NCBI GenBank assembly: GCA_963706425.1
Contig: CAVPMN010000001.1
Coordinates: forward strand, 1 to 64,000
Length of the DNA stretch: 64,000 bases
Direction: 5' to 3'
Source of the DNA: CAVPMN01 sp963706425
GTDB lineage: Bacteria > Actinomycetota > Acidimicrobiia > Acidimicrobiales > Acidimicrobilacustridaceae
Shown here: positions 56,394-64,000 of the stretch, in pieces
Position numbering within the stretch: position 1 is the first letter of the stretch
How the letters are laid out: each line of letters opens with the position of its first letter
Program-made: the position numbers and the translations under genes
Notes under the pieces: model-generated
What the model was told of the DNA's origin: nothing
Databases searched by the model: none
What the model saw: the letters and a program-made list of their open reading frames with translations, nothing else

Positions 56394-57338
56394 CTCGATC
56401 TTGATGCCCAGCTCGGCCAGCCGCTCGTCGGACCGGCGGTAGCGCTCGGCCGCCCACGCGCCGAAGCGATCGTCGAACAGCGGCCGGCGACCGGCAGCGC
56501 GGCGCACCGCCTCGGCCACACCCGACCCTGACAGCCACGACCGCGACCACCGGGAGCGCACCCGTTGGGGGACGGCCACCACCGGATAGGGGTGGAACTC
56601 GCTGCGGCGAAGATGGTTGGCCAACCGCTGGAGTCGGACGGCACCGTCCGACGGCGACGGGAGCACGCGCTTGTCGAGCTGGTCGGCCGCCAGCGACCAG
56701 TCGTCGATGCCGAGGAACCGGGCCAAGTCGGCGAGCGCGGCCTCTCGGTCGACCTTCAAGCGGCCGTAGTCCATGACGTGGATGGCGTCGCGTCCGAACC
56801 GGTCGACGTACGCGTCGACGAGGCGGTCGTAGTCCCAGTACGCGGACGAGAAGCCCACCGACTTCCAGCTGCGGGGCGAGTCGAACGTGGAGGCGACCGA
56901 GCCGACCCACCCTTCGTGCACCAGCTGCTTGTACTCGGAGCGGATCGACGCCACCCGGTCACGGATCCACCAGAACACCTTGGCCTCGGGCAGCGTGGCG
57001 TGCAGGCGATCGGCGATGCGCACGGCGTCGTAGCCTCCGCTGCCCGCGTGGCCCGACAGACGCTCGGCGGACACCACGACGGTCTTGCCCGCCGCTTCGG
57101 GCACCGCCTCGACGCGAGCCAAGAACGCGGCTCGCGTGGCCTCTGGGTCGAACTCGGCGTCGGGATCGGCGACGAGCGGGCGCAGGAGCGGATCGGCCCG
57201 CAGCTGGGCCTCGGGCAACGGGTAGCGCGGCAGCGGGACGATCTGCGGATGGCGGTTGAGCACCACCTGCTGGAACCAGGTGGTGGCGGTCTTGTGGTAG
57301 CCGATGTGCACCGCCACCTGGAACGGGAGGGCAGCCAC
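56385..57338 (-). CDS. Sulfotransferase domain protein inserted between lepA and hrcA
   Basis: 317 residues from GTG 57338. FQVAVHIGYHKTATTWFQQVVLNRHPQIV carries a PAPS-type loop (GYHKTATTW) seen in heparan-sulfate and chondroitin-like sulfotransferases. KVFWWIRDRVASIRSEYKQLVHEGW contains the 3'-phosphate region (RDRVASIRSEY). IHVMDYGRLKVDREAALADLARFLGI stands for the YEDL segment. Start lies 6 bp past the lepA stop. This is the only glycan-type gene inside the housekeeping block. Confidence 0.78.
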   Translation of the reverse strand: MAALPFQVAVHIGYHKTATTWFQQVVLNRHPQIVPLPRYPLPEAQLRADPLLRPLVADPDAEFDPEATRAAFLARVEAVPEAAGKTVVVSAERLSGHAGSGGYDAVRIADRLHATLPEAKVFWWIRDRVASIRSEYKQLVHEGWVGSVASTFDSPRSWKSVGFSSAYWDYDRLVDAYVDRFGRDAIHVMDYGRLKVDREAALADLARFLGIDDWSLAADQLDKRVLPSPSDGAVRLQRLANHLRRSEFHPYPVVAVPQRVRSRWSRSWLSGSGVAEAVRRAAGRRPLFDDRFGAWAAERYRRSDERLAELGIKIEPE

Positions 57339-57343
57339 CGCGA

Positions 57344-59129
57344 TCAGTCGTCCAGCCGCAGGGCCGAGATGAACGCCTCTTGAGGAACCTCGACCCGGCC
57401 GATGTTCTTCATCCGCTTCTTGCCCTCCTTCTGGCGCTCGAGCAGCTTGCGCTTGCGGGTGATGTCGCCGCCATAGCACTTGGCCAGCACATCCTTGCGC
57501 TTCGCCTTGACCGTCTCCCTCGCGATGATGCGACCGCCGATGGCCGCCTGGATCGGCACGTCGAACAGCTGCCTGGGGATGAGCTCGCGGAGCTTCTCGG
57601 TCATGCGCCGGCCGTACTCGGACGCCTTGTCGCGATGCATGATCGTGCTGAAGGCGTCGACGGGCACGGCGTTGAGCAGCACGTCGACCTTGCACCAGAT
57701 CGGACGCCGCGTAGCCGGCCGGCTCGTAGTCGAGGCTGGCGTAGCCCTGCGTGCGGCTCTTCATCTGGTCGAAGAAGTCGACGACCACCTCGGCCAGCGG
57801 GAGCCGGTAGACCAGCTCGACCCGCTCGGGTGACAGGTACTCGAGCTTGCCCATCTCGCCGCGCCGACTCTGGCAGAGCTCCATCAACGTGCCGGTGTAG
57901 TCGGTGGGCGTGAGGATGGTGGTGGTGAGGAACGGCTCCTCGATGCGCTCGATCTCGGCCTGGGGTGGCATGTCGCTCGGGTTGTCGATGATCACCTCTT
58001 CCCCGGTGGTCCGCTGCACCCGGTACTCGACGGAGGGGGCGGTGGCGATGAGGCTGAGATCGAACTCGCGCTCGAGACGCTCCCGGATGATCTCCATGTG
58101 CAACAAGCCGAGGAACCCGCAGCGGAACCCGAAGCCCAACGCGCCCGAGCTCTCGGGCTCGAAGGTGAAGCTCGAGTCGTTGAGCCGCAGACGTTCGAGC
58201 GCTTCGCGCAGCGAGGTGAACTCGTCGCCGTCGATCGGATAGAGCCCGCAGAACACCATGGGCTTGGGCTCGCGGTAGCCCTCGAGCGGCGCTGCGGGTT
58301 GGGAGTAGTCGGTGACGGTCTCGCCCGAGCGCGCTTCGCCCACGTCCTTGATGCCGGCGATCAGGTAGCCCACCTCACCCGCGCCGAGGGAACCGACGGC
58401 CGTCATGTCGGGACGGCGCACACCGAGCTCGTCGGCGTGGTGGGCGGCGTTGGCCTGGATGAACCGCAGTCGCCGTCCGGTCGTGAGCGTGCCGTTGACC
58501 ACCCGCACCGAGCTCACCACACCGCGGTACTGGTCGAAGTGCGAATCGAAGATGAGGGCCTGGAGGGGTCCGTCGGGATCGCCTTCCGGCGGCGCGATGC
58601 GGTCGACCACGGCATCGAGCAGCTCGGGCACCCCCGCACCGGTCTTGGCCGAGATGCGCAGGATCTCGTCGGCAGGGATGCCGAGCACGTTCTCGATCTC
58701 GGCGGCGTAGCGATCGGGGTCGGCGGCCGGGAGGTCGATCTTGTTGAGCGCGGCCACGATCTCGAGGTCGTGCTCGAGGGCGAGATAGCAGTTGGCCAGG
58801 GTCTGGGCCTCGATGCCCTGCGAGGCGTCGACCAGCAGGATCGCGCCCTCGCAGGCCGCCAGCGATCGGGAGACCTCGTAGCCGAAGTCGACGTGCCCGG
58901 GGGTGTCGATGAGGTTCAGGACGTGGTCGCGCCAGTCGAGGCGCACGCTCTGCAGCTTGATGGTGATGCCGCGCTCACGCTCGAGATCCATGGTGTCGAG
59001 GTACTGGGCGCGCATCTCCCGGGGGTCGACCGCTCCGCACAGCTCGAGCATCCGATCGGCCAGGGTGCTCTTGCCGTGATCGATGTGGGCGATGATGCAG
59101 AGGTTGCGATACCGCTCGAGGCTGGACAC
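57344..59129 (-). CDS. lepA: Elongation factor 4 (LepA), frameshifted once
   Basis: About 594 residues. GTG 59129: VSSLERYRNLCIIAHIDHGKSTLADRML (G1 loop IAHIDHGKST), RGITIKLQ (switch I), DTPGHVDFGYEV (G3), ALNKIDLPAADP (G4 NKxD), SAKTGAGV (G5). LepA-specific domains follow: SSGALGFGFRCGFLGLLHMEI and LSPERVELVYRLPLAEVVVDFFDQMKSRTQGYASLDYEPAGY. One extra base near 57692 breaks the frame after ASDLV; the continuation KVDVLLNAVPVDAFSTIMHRD to RLDD matches the LepA C-terminal domain. As a conserved housekeeping gene this break points to a sequence error. Confidence 0.93.
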
Positions 59130-59263
59130 GAGACACGCGAGCGTAGCGGCTGGCGCCCAAGCCCCCGGCGGCCCGGTTGTGCCTCCCGGGGGGCCAGCCG
59201 CTAACCTCTACCTTTCGTTGCCAGGCCTCCCGAGGCCCGTGGGCCGAGGTTCACTCGAACCGC

Positions 59264-59299
59264 CCAGCTCGCACCGAACCACCAGCTCGCACCGAACCA
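59264..59299 (+). repeat. 18-bp tandem duplication in the rpsT leader
   Basis: Two exact adjacent copies of an 18-bp unit (59264-59281 and 59282-59299, beginning CCAGCTCGCACC) lie just before the S20 ribosome site AGGA and GTG start. The unit contains no obvious operator. It may shape the S20 leader RNA or be a recent slippage product. Confidence 0.85.
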
Positions 59300-59309
59300 C
59301 AGGACCGTC

Positions 59310-59573
59310 GTGGCAAACATCAAGAGCCAGATCAAGCGCAACCGCCAGAACGAGAAGCGCCGCGTGCGCAACAAGGCCGTGCGGTCCGAGTTGAAGACCC
59401 GCACCAAGGCCGCCGCCACCGCCGCCGACGAAGGCGCCGACAACGCCGACGAGCTCACCCGCGAGGCGATGCGCAAGCTCGACAAGGCCGCGTCGAAGGG
59501 CGTGATCCACAAGAACCAGGCCGCCCGCCGCAAGGCGCGCCTGATGAAGCGGCTGAACACCCCAGCCGGCTGA
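59310..59573 (+). CDS. rpsT: 30S ribosomal protein S20
   Basis: 87 residues from GTG 59310: VANIKSQIKRNRQNEKRRVRNKAVRSELKTRTKAA, then EAMRKLDKAASKGVIHKNQAARRKARLMKRLN, the standard S20 sequence with strongly basic helices binding 16S rRNA. AGGA lies 5-6 bp upstream. GTG as start of S20 is frequent in high-GC actinobacteria, and the family is often autoregulated at translation. Its end faces holA. Confidence 0.97.
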   Translation: MANIKSQIKRNRQNEKRRVRNKAVRSELKTRTKAAATAADEGADNADELTREAMRKLDKAASKGVIHKNQAARRKARLMKRLNTPAG

Positions 59574-59586
59574 GCCCCTTCGGCTC
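59572..59586. terminator. Possible bidirectional terminator between rpsT and holA
   Basis: GAGCC (59572-59576), loop CCTTC, GGCTC (59582-59586) lies between convergent stops. A 5-bp stem without T-tract is weak evidence. The identical stem occurs between neuB and its convergent neighbour at 37537-37551. Confidence 0.3.
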
Positions 59587-59588
59587 GC

Positions 59589-60642
59589 TCAACTCCCTCG
59601 CCGCGACCCGGCCGCTTGCCGGCTGCGCCCGGCGAGCCTGGCCACCAGCACCTCGATGACGAGCTCGTCGGGCCACGCCTTCGCGCCGCGCAGATCGAGG
59701 TCGGCGGCCGCGAGCAGGGCCACGCACTCGTGCAGGCGCTCCGGGCCGAGCCGCCGGCCCTGATCGAGCGCCTTCTTGGCGGGGAACGTGCTGCCCTTCA
59801 TGCCGAGCAGCTCGGCCGCCTCGCGCTCGCCGCGCACCGCGGCTCCGTCGAGGCGCAGCATGCGCTCGAGGTGGCTGTGCAGGCTGGCCATGATCTGCAG
59901 GGGATGGCGGCCGGCGGCGAGCATGCGCTGCAGCCGATCGAGCGCGAGGGGGATGTCGCCGCTGTCGATGGCGTCGGTGAGGTCCCACGGGGCCAGGTCG
60001 CCGGCCTCACCCAGGTAGGGCGCCACGTCGTCGGCCGAGAGTCGCTGTCCGGGCCCGAACGTCGACTCGAGCACGTCGAGCACCGACCGCAGCCGACCCA
60101 GGTCGCCACCGAGGGTGTCGTCGAGCAGCTTCTTGGCCCCTGCGTCGAGCACCACGCCGGCCGACTTGAGCTGTGCGTCGATCCAGGTGCCGCGCTCCTT
60201 GCCCCGGTCGGACACCGCGCTGTCGATCACCACGCCGCCCGCCTGCTTGACGGCATCGGCGAGGCTCTTCGGCACGCTCGGCATCTTCACGCCGGGCTTC
60301 GGCTCGCGTTCCCAGACGATGACGAGCGACGGTGGTGGGCAGCGGATCGGCCAGGTAGGCGACGAGCGGCCCGACGGCGTCCTTGGTGCCGAACAGGCCG
60401 GCCTGGCGGGCCACCACGACCCGACGATCGGTGAGGAACGGCGGCGTCTGGGCGGCGTCGACCACCGCCGACACGTCCGGATCGCCGTCGACCGTGTAGC
60501 GCCGCTCGTCGAGCTCGTCGACCATCAGCGTGCGGTCACCGTCGCCGACGAGCGTGGCCACCAGGTCGTGGAGCGCCTGAGCCAGCAGCACCTCGTCCTT
60601 GCCCTTCAGCAGATAGACCGGGGCCGCAGCGTCGGTCGTCAT
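59589..60642 (-). CDS. holA: DNA polymerase III subunit delta (HolA), frameshifted once
   Basis: About 350 residues. ATG 60642: MTTDAAAPVYLLKGKDEVLLAQALHDLVATLVGDGDRTLMVDELDERRYTVDGDPDVSAVVDAAQTPPFLTDRRVVVARQAGLFG, the N-terminal clamp-loader delta domain. A slip near 60333 joins to SLVIVWEREPKPGVKMPSVPKSLADAVKQAGGVVIDSAV, and DTLGGDLGRLRSVLDVLEST, ADDVAPYLGEAGDLAPWDLTDAIDSGDIPLALDRLQRMLAAGRHPLQIMASLHSHLERML is the C-terminal collar. The protein is essential for replication, so the break is almost surely an error in the sequence. Confidence 0.92.
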
Positions 60643-60666
60643 CGGTGCGTCGCGATCATCGGCGGA

Positions 60667-61494
60667 TCACGCGGCCAGCACCGCGGCCATCACGTCGGAC
60701 ACCCGGCGGGCGGCGCGGGCGTCGTGGGCACGCAGCACCCGACAGCCGAGGCCGATGCCGAGCGCATGGGCCGCCGTGGTGCCCGCGCCCGCCTCGGTGC
60801 GATCGACGTCGAGCAGCTTCCAGAGGAACCGCTTGTTCGACGCCGAGAGGAAGACCGGATAGCCCAGCTCGGCGAGCCGGTCCGAGGCGCGCAGCAGCTC
60901 GAGCGACTGCTCCTCGGTCTTGCCGAGGTCGAGCCCGGCGTCGACCATGATGCGTTCACGAGGGATGCCCGCGGCCTCGGCGGCCGTCGCCCGCTCGGCG
61001 AGGAAGCCGACGACCGAGGCCACCACATCGTCGTAGTGGGGATCGGGGTCGGGCACGCGCGGTCGGAGTCGGATGTGCGTCGCCACCACCGACGCGCTCG
61101 CCGCGGCGCACACCGGGAGGTAGTCGTCATCGGCGAAGCCACTGATGTCGTTGCCCACCACCGCGCCGGCGGAGAACGCCTCACGGGCGACCGATGCCCG
61201 CCAGGTGTCGATCGACAGCGGGAGGTCGAAGCGCTCGTGCAACGCGGCGACCGCTGGGATCACCCGGTCGAGCTCTTCGGCTTCGGTGACCTCGTCGCCG
61301 GGGCCGGCCTTCACACCGCCCACGTCGAGGAAGTCGGCGCCGTCGGCGGCCAACCGGTCGGCCTTGCGCAGGAAGTCGTCGAAGCCGAAGTACGACCCCT
61401 GGTCGTAGAACGAGTCGGGTGTTCGGTTCAGGATGCCCATCACGAGCGCCCGGTAGGTGACGTCGTAGCGGTGCGGGCCGAGGGCGAGCTCCAC
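60667..61494 (-). CDS. folP: Dihydropteroate synthase-like protein
   Basis: 275 residues from GTG 61494. VMGILNRTPDSFYDQGSYFG (the DHPS opening, NxTPDSF), ADGADFLDVGGVKAGPGDEV, DLPLSIDTWRASVAREAFSAGAVVGNDISGF, IMVDAGLDLGKTEEQSLELL, FLSASNKRFLWKLLD and AAHALGIGLGCRVLRAHDARAARRVSDVMAAVL follow the DHPS barrel. Differences exist: the pterin Asp/Gly-rich start reads DVGGVKAGPG instead of DIGGESTRPG, as in the actinobacterial FolP2-like paralogue that lacks sulfa sensitivity. Whether it makes folate or has another role is open. 11 bp from the comEC stop. Confidence 0.82.
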   Translation of the reverse strand: MELALGPHRYDVTYRALVMGILNRTPDSFYDQGSYFGFDDFLRKADRLAADGADFLDVGGVKAGPGDEVTEAEELDRVIPAVAALHERFDLPLSIDTWRASVAREAFSAGAVVGNDISGFADDDYLPVCAAASASVVATHIRLRPRVPDPDPHYDDVVASVVGFLAERATAAEAAGIPRERIMVDAGLDLGKTEEQSLELLRASDRLAELGYPVFLSASNKRFLWKLLDVDRTEAGAGTTAAHALGIGLGCRVLRAHDARAARRVSDVMAAVLAA

Positions 61495-61505
61495 GAGCGG
61501 CGACG

Positions 61506-63308
61506 CTACACCGACACGTCGACCCGCAGGACGGGCCGCTGCTCGATCACATCGAGTCGGACGCCCCCTGCGGTGGTCACCGACCCGAGCGCCGGAGTGC
61601 TCGCACCCGCGACCCGATGACCGGCCGGCGCCCACACCTGCGCCACCGACACCCGACGACCCAGCTGGTGGACGAGCTCGGCCGTGCGGCTGCCGCCCGA
61701 CGGCACCACGAGCAGGTCGAGGTGGTCGATGCCGGCCCGCCGCACCGATTCGAGCGCTCCCGACGTGTGCGCGGTGGCGTCGAGGACGAGCACCGCCGTG
61801 CTGCCGGCCGCGGTGGAGTGCCTCCACACCGTGCCCGTCTCGGCCAGCTCGACCCGCACCGGCGGGGCGCCGAGAAGCCGCACCCCGGGCAGGCACACCG
61901 TGACCGCGATGATCGCCACGGCGATGCCGGCCGCGACCCTGGCCCTTCGTTCGCCGGGCCGGCGGCGGGCCCACACCACGACAGCCGCCGCCCCGGCCAC
62001 GACCAGCGCGGCCGTGAGGTCCAACTCCCCCAAGGGCCAGCCACTCACGACCCGCGCCACCGTCGCGATCCAATCGAGCGCGAGATCGACAGGCGCGAGG
62101 AGCAGACCGGCCAGGGGGCCTCCCGCCACTCCTGCCACCAGGCCGGCGGTGAGGCCCCACATCGTGACGAAGCCGGCCACCGGACCGACGAGCACGTTCG
62201 CAGGGACCGAGGCGACCGGCAGGCCACCGAACACCGGGATCAGCACCGGGGCCACGCCGAGCTGGGCGGCGATGGTGACCGCCAGCGCGGTGCGCAGCAC
62301 CTGCGGGCCGGGGAGGGCCTCGGCGATCGGCCGCGAGAGCACGAGGATGCCGCAGGACGCGGCCACCGAGAGCTGGAATCCGATCGATCGCACGAGGAAC
62401 GGGTCGAGCAACACCAGCCCGGTGACCGCCATCGCCAGCACCCGCACGCCGGGGACGGGTCGACCCACGGTGGCGGCCACGGCGGCCAAGGCCGCCATCG
62501 CCGTCGCTCGCAGGACCGAGGGCTCGAAGCGGGTGACCAGCGCGAAGAACCCAAGCACACCGAGCACCAGGACCAGTCGGCTGCGCAGCCCGAGCCGGGT
62601 GAGGAGCGGGGCGACCAGCGCGAGGACGAACGCCACGTTCTGCCCGGACACCGCGAGCAGGTGGGTGAGCCCGGCCGCACGGAAGTCGTCGGCCACCGCA
62701 GGGTCCTGGCCGCGGTCGTCACCCACGACCATGCCGGTGAACAACGGGCGGTGGCTGGCCGGCAGTGCCTCGGCGGCCCGCGTCAGGAGGCGGCGGACGT
62801 GGTTGGCGGCCTGCGCGAGCGGCGTGCCCTCGTCCCACGCTCGGACGTCGTCGACCAGTACGCGAGCGACGATGTGGCGGCTGCGCAGCCAGGACCCGTC
62901 GGGCAGCGGTTCGACCCGACCGGTCACGACCAGTCGCTGGCCGGCCAGGCGGTCGCGCACGTGGCGGATCGCCGGGCCCCTCACCCACAACTCGAAGCGC
63001 TGGCCCTCCCCACGCGCCTCGACCCGCACTCCACCGAACGACGCCTCCGGGTCGGTGGTGAGGGTGACCGACGCCTCGAAGGGGCCGGCGGGGGGCGCAA
63101 CCAGACCCGACCACGCTCGGGCTCCGAGCCAGCCGGCGAGGAGGAAGACGGCGGCCACCACCACGACGGGATGACGGCGCCACGCCGCCCACGCGAGCGT
63201 GGCAGCCACGATCCACCAAGGGACGGCGAGCGACCACCGGGCCCCGACGGCCGCCATGGCCGCCAGCCCGACGGCGAAGCCGGTGCCCAACTCCTCGGCC
63301 CGCCGCAT
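61506..63308 (-). CDS. comEC: Competence protein ComEC (DNA channel), without separate nuclease tail
   Basis: 600 residues. N-terminal membrane helices and OB-like domain (FEASVTLTTDPEASFGGVRVEARGEGQRFELWVRG) precede the competence core LFTGMVVGDDRGQDPAVADDFRAAGLTHLLAVSGQNVAFVLALVAPLL, the ComEC signature (HLLAVSGQNV). About ten helices follow to about residue 490. The C-terminal region ends with short beta strands and lacks the metallo-beta-lactamase His motif (HxHxDH), so only a degenerate fragment of that domain is present. It overlaps comEA by one base. Confidence 0.9.
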   Translation of the reverse strand: MRRAEELGTGFAVGLAAMAAVGARWSLAVPWWIVAATLAWAAWRRHPVVVVAAVFLLAGWLGARAWSGLVAPPAGPFEASVTLTTDPEASFGGVRVEARGEGQRFELWVRGPAIRHVRDRLAGQRLVVTGRVEPLPDGSWLRSRHIVARVLVDDVRAWDEGTPLAQAANHVRRLLTRAAEALPASHRPLFTGMVVGDDRGQDPAVADDFRAAGLTHLLAVSGQNVAFVLALVAPLLTRLGLRSRLVLVLGVLGFFALVTRFEPSVLRATAMAALAAVAATVGRPVPGVRVLAMAVTGLVLLDPFLVRSIGFQLSVAASCGILVLSRPIAEALPGPQVLRTALAVTIAAQLGVAPVLIPVFGGLPVASVPANVLVGPVAGFVTMWGLTAGLVAGVAGGPLAGLLLAPVDLALDWIATVARVVSGWPLGELDLTAALVVAGAAAVVVWARRRPGERRARVAAGIAVAIIAVTVCLPGVRLLGAPPVRVELAETGTVWRHSTAAGSTAVLVLDATAHTSGALESVRRAGIDHLDLLVVPSGGSRTAELVHQLGRRVSVAQVWAPAGHRVAGASTPALGSVTTAGGVRLDVIEQRPVLRVDVSV

Positions 63309-63979
63309 CAGACGCGTACCAGGTCGCGCAACGCATCGAGCTTGGCCGGACCGATGCCGCGTACGTCGAGCAACCCGTCGACCGAGCGGAACGGGCCGTT
63401 CTCCTCGCGATGGTCGACGATGGCCGCCGCGGTCGCCGGGCCGACGCCCGGCAGCTCCTCGAGCGCTTCGGCCGTCGCCGTGTTGAGGTCGATCAGCCCG
63501 CCGGACTCGCCCGGGGACGGGGGCGGACCGGGACTCATGCCACCGGCGCCCTCGACCTGAGGGCCCACCGCCACGTCGGGAACCATCTCCCCGGCGCGGG
63601 GGACATAGACCCGTGCACCGTCGACCAGGACACCGGCCAGGTTGAGCCGGTCGACATCGGCGTCGACCGCGAGCCCGCCGGCGGCTTCGATCAGCTCGCC
63701 GACACGAGCGCCGCTCGACATTCGATAGAGGCCCGGCCGGGCAACCGCACCGGCGGCGTGGACGATCAGCTCGGGTGCCGACGCGGTCGTCGAGGACCCG
63801 CCGCCGGTGGTGAAGGGCACGGCCGTGATTGGCGGTGCCAGCCCGACATCGGATCGCTGGGTCGATGCCTGGCTGGCCGACCACCACCAGACACCGACGA
63901 CGATCAGGGCCGCGACGCCAGCAACGACGACGACGAGACGCTTGAGCCATGGCGGCGCGGGCTCGCCACCCAGCACCAC
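63308..63979 (-). CDS. comEA: ComEA-like SLBB and helix-hairpin-helix DNA-binding protein, start possibly beyond window
   Basis: 223 residues if it starts at GTG 63979; the frame stays open to the window edge (IGRLIVEV precedes it), so an upstream start cannot be excluded. One membrane helix (KRLVVVVAGVAALIVVGVWWW), a Ser/Thr linker, the SLBB domain (LIVHAAGAVARPGLYRMSSGARVGELIEAAGGLAVDADVDRLNLAGVLVDGARVYVPR) and a C-terminal HhH pair (LIDLNTATAEALEELPGVGPATAAAIVDHREENGPFRSVDGLLDVRGIGPAKLDALRDLV). It would bind incoming DNA outside the membrane for ComEC. Confidence 0.92.
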   Translation of the reverse strand: MVLGGEPAPPWLKRLVVVVAGVAALIVVGVWWWSASQASTQRSDVGLAPPITAVPFTTGGGSSTTASAPELIVHAAGAVARPGLYRMSSGARVGELIEAAGGLAVDADVDRLNLAGVLVDGARVYVPRAGEMVPDVAVGPQVEGAGGMSPGPPPSPGESGGLIDLNTATAEALEELPGVGPATAAAIVDHREENGPFRSVDGLLDVRGIGPAKLDALRDLVRV

Positions 63980-64000
63980 CTCGACGATGAGCCGACCGAT

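Overview
The window is a high-GC actinobacterial chromosome segment, most likely from class Acidimicrobiia. This placement is an inference. It rests on the strong GC bias, frequent GTG starts, a tRNA without encoded CCA, a BldD orthologue with an intact c-di-GMP signature, HrcA with a CIRCE operator, DUF4012 and DUF6629 proteins, and the rpsT/holA/folP/comEC/comEA neighbourhood. Genes lie close together, with many ATGA or GTGA stop/start overlaps.

Layout. 1-5.0 kb: a secreted Calx-beta protein divergent from a TetR regulator with a palindromic operator between them, a tRNA-Val, and small genes (DUF6629 membrane protein, hexapeptide acyltransferase, VOC protein, membrane-anchored J-domain protein, GNAT). 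5.1-7.7 kb: a translationally coupled trio of PqqD-like protein, family-5 nucleotidyltransferase and PqqD/HprK-like kinase fusion. 7.7-48.7 kb: a very large surface-glycan locus. It holds a complete PglF/PglE/PglD/PglC-type set for UDP-N,N'-diacetylbacillosamine and its lipid loading, a PglK-like ABC exporter, about a dozen glycosyltransferases, a Wzz/BY-kinase co-polymerase, a Wzy-like membrane protein, a DUF4012 protein, a nonulosonate (sialic-acid-like) module, an FdtA/FdtB-type 3-amino-sugar module, and sulfotransferases. Six sulfotransferase-like genes occur in the window, five of them in this stretch or at its edge, so the product is probably a sulfated heteroglycan. 49.6-51.7 kb: a pseudokinase and a LysM protein behind an unusual AT-rich promoter. 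51.7-64 kb: housekeeping genes hemW, bldD, rsmE, dnaJ, hrcA (CIRCE), lepA, rpsT, holA, folP, comEC and comEA, with a sixth sulfotransferase between lepA and hrcA.

How it works together (inference): PglF, PglE and PglD would make the first sugar nucleotide and PglC would load it on undecaprenyl phosphate. The GT4 and GT2 enzymes would extend it, including nonulosonate and 3-amino-3,6-dideoxyhexose residues. The ABC exporter or a Wzy/Wzz route would move or polymerise it, and sulfotransferases would decorate it.

Caution: at least 23 genes are interrupted by single-base frameshifts while codon-level homology continues in the next frame. lepA and the essential holA are among them. I read these as sequencing or assembly indels rather than pseudogenes, and give such genes their reconstructed extents.
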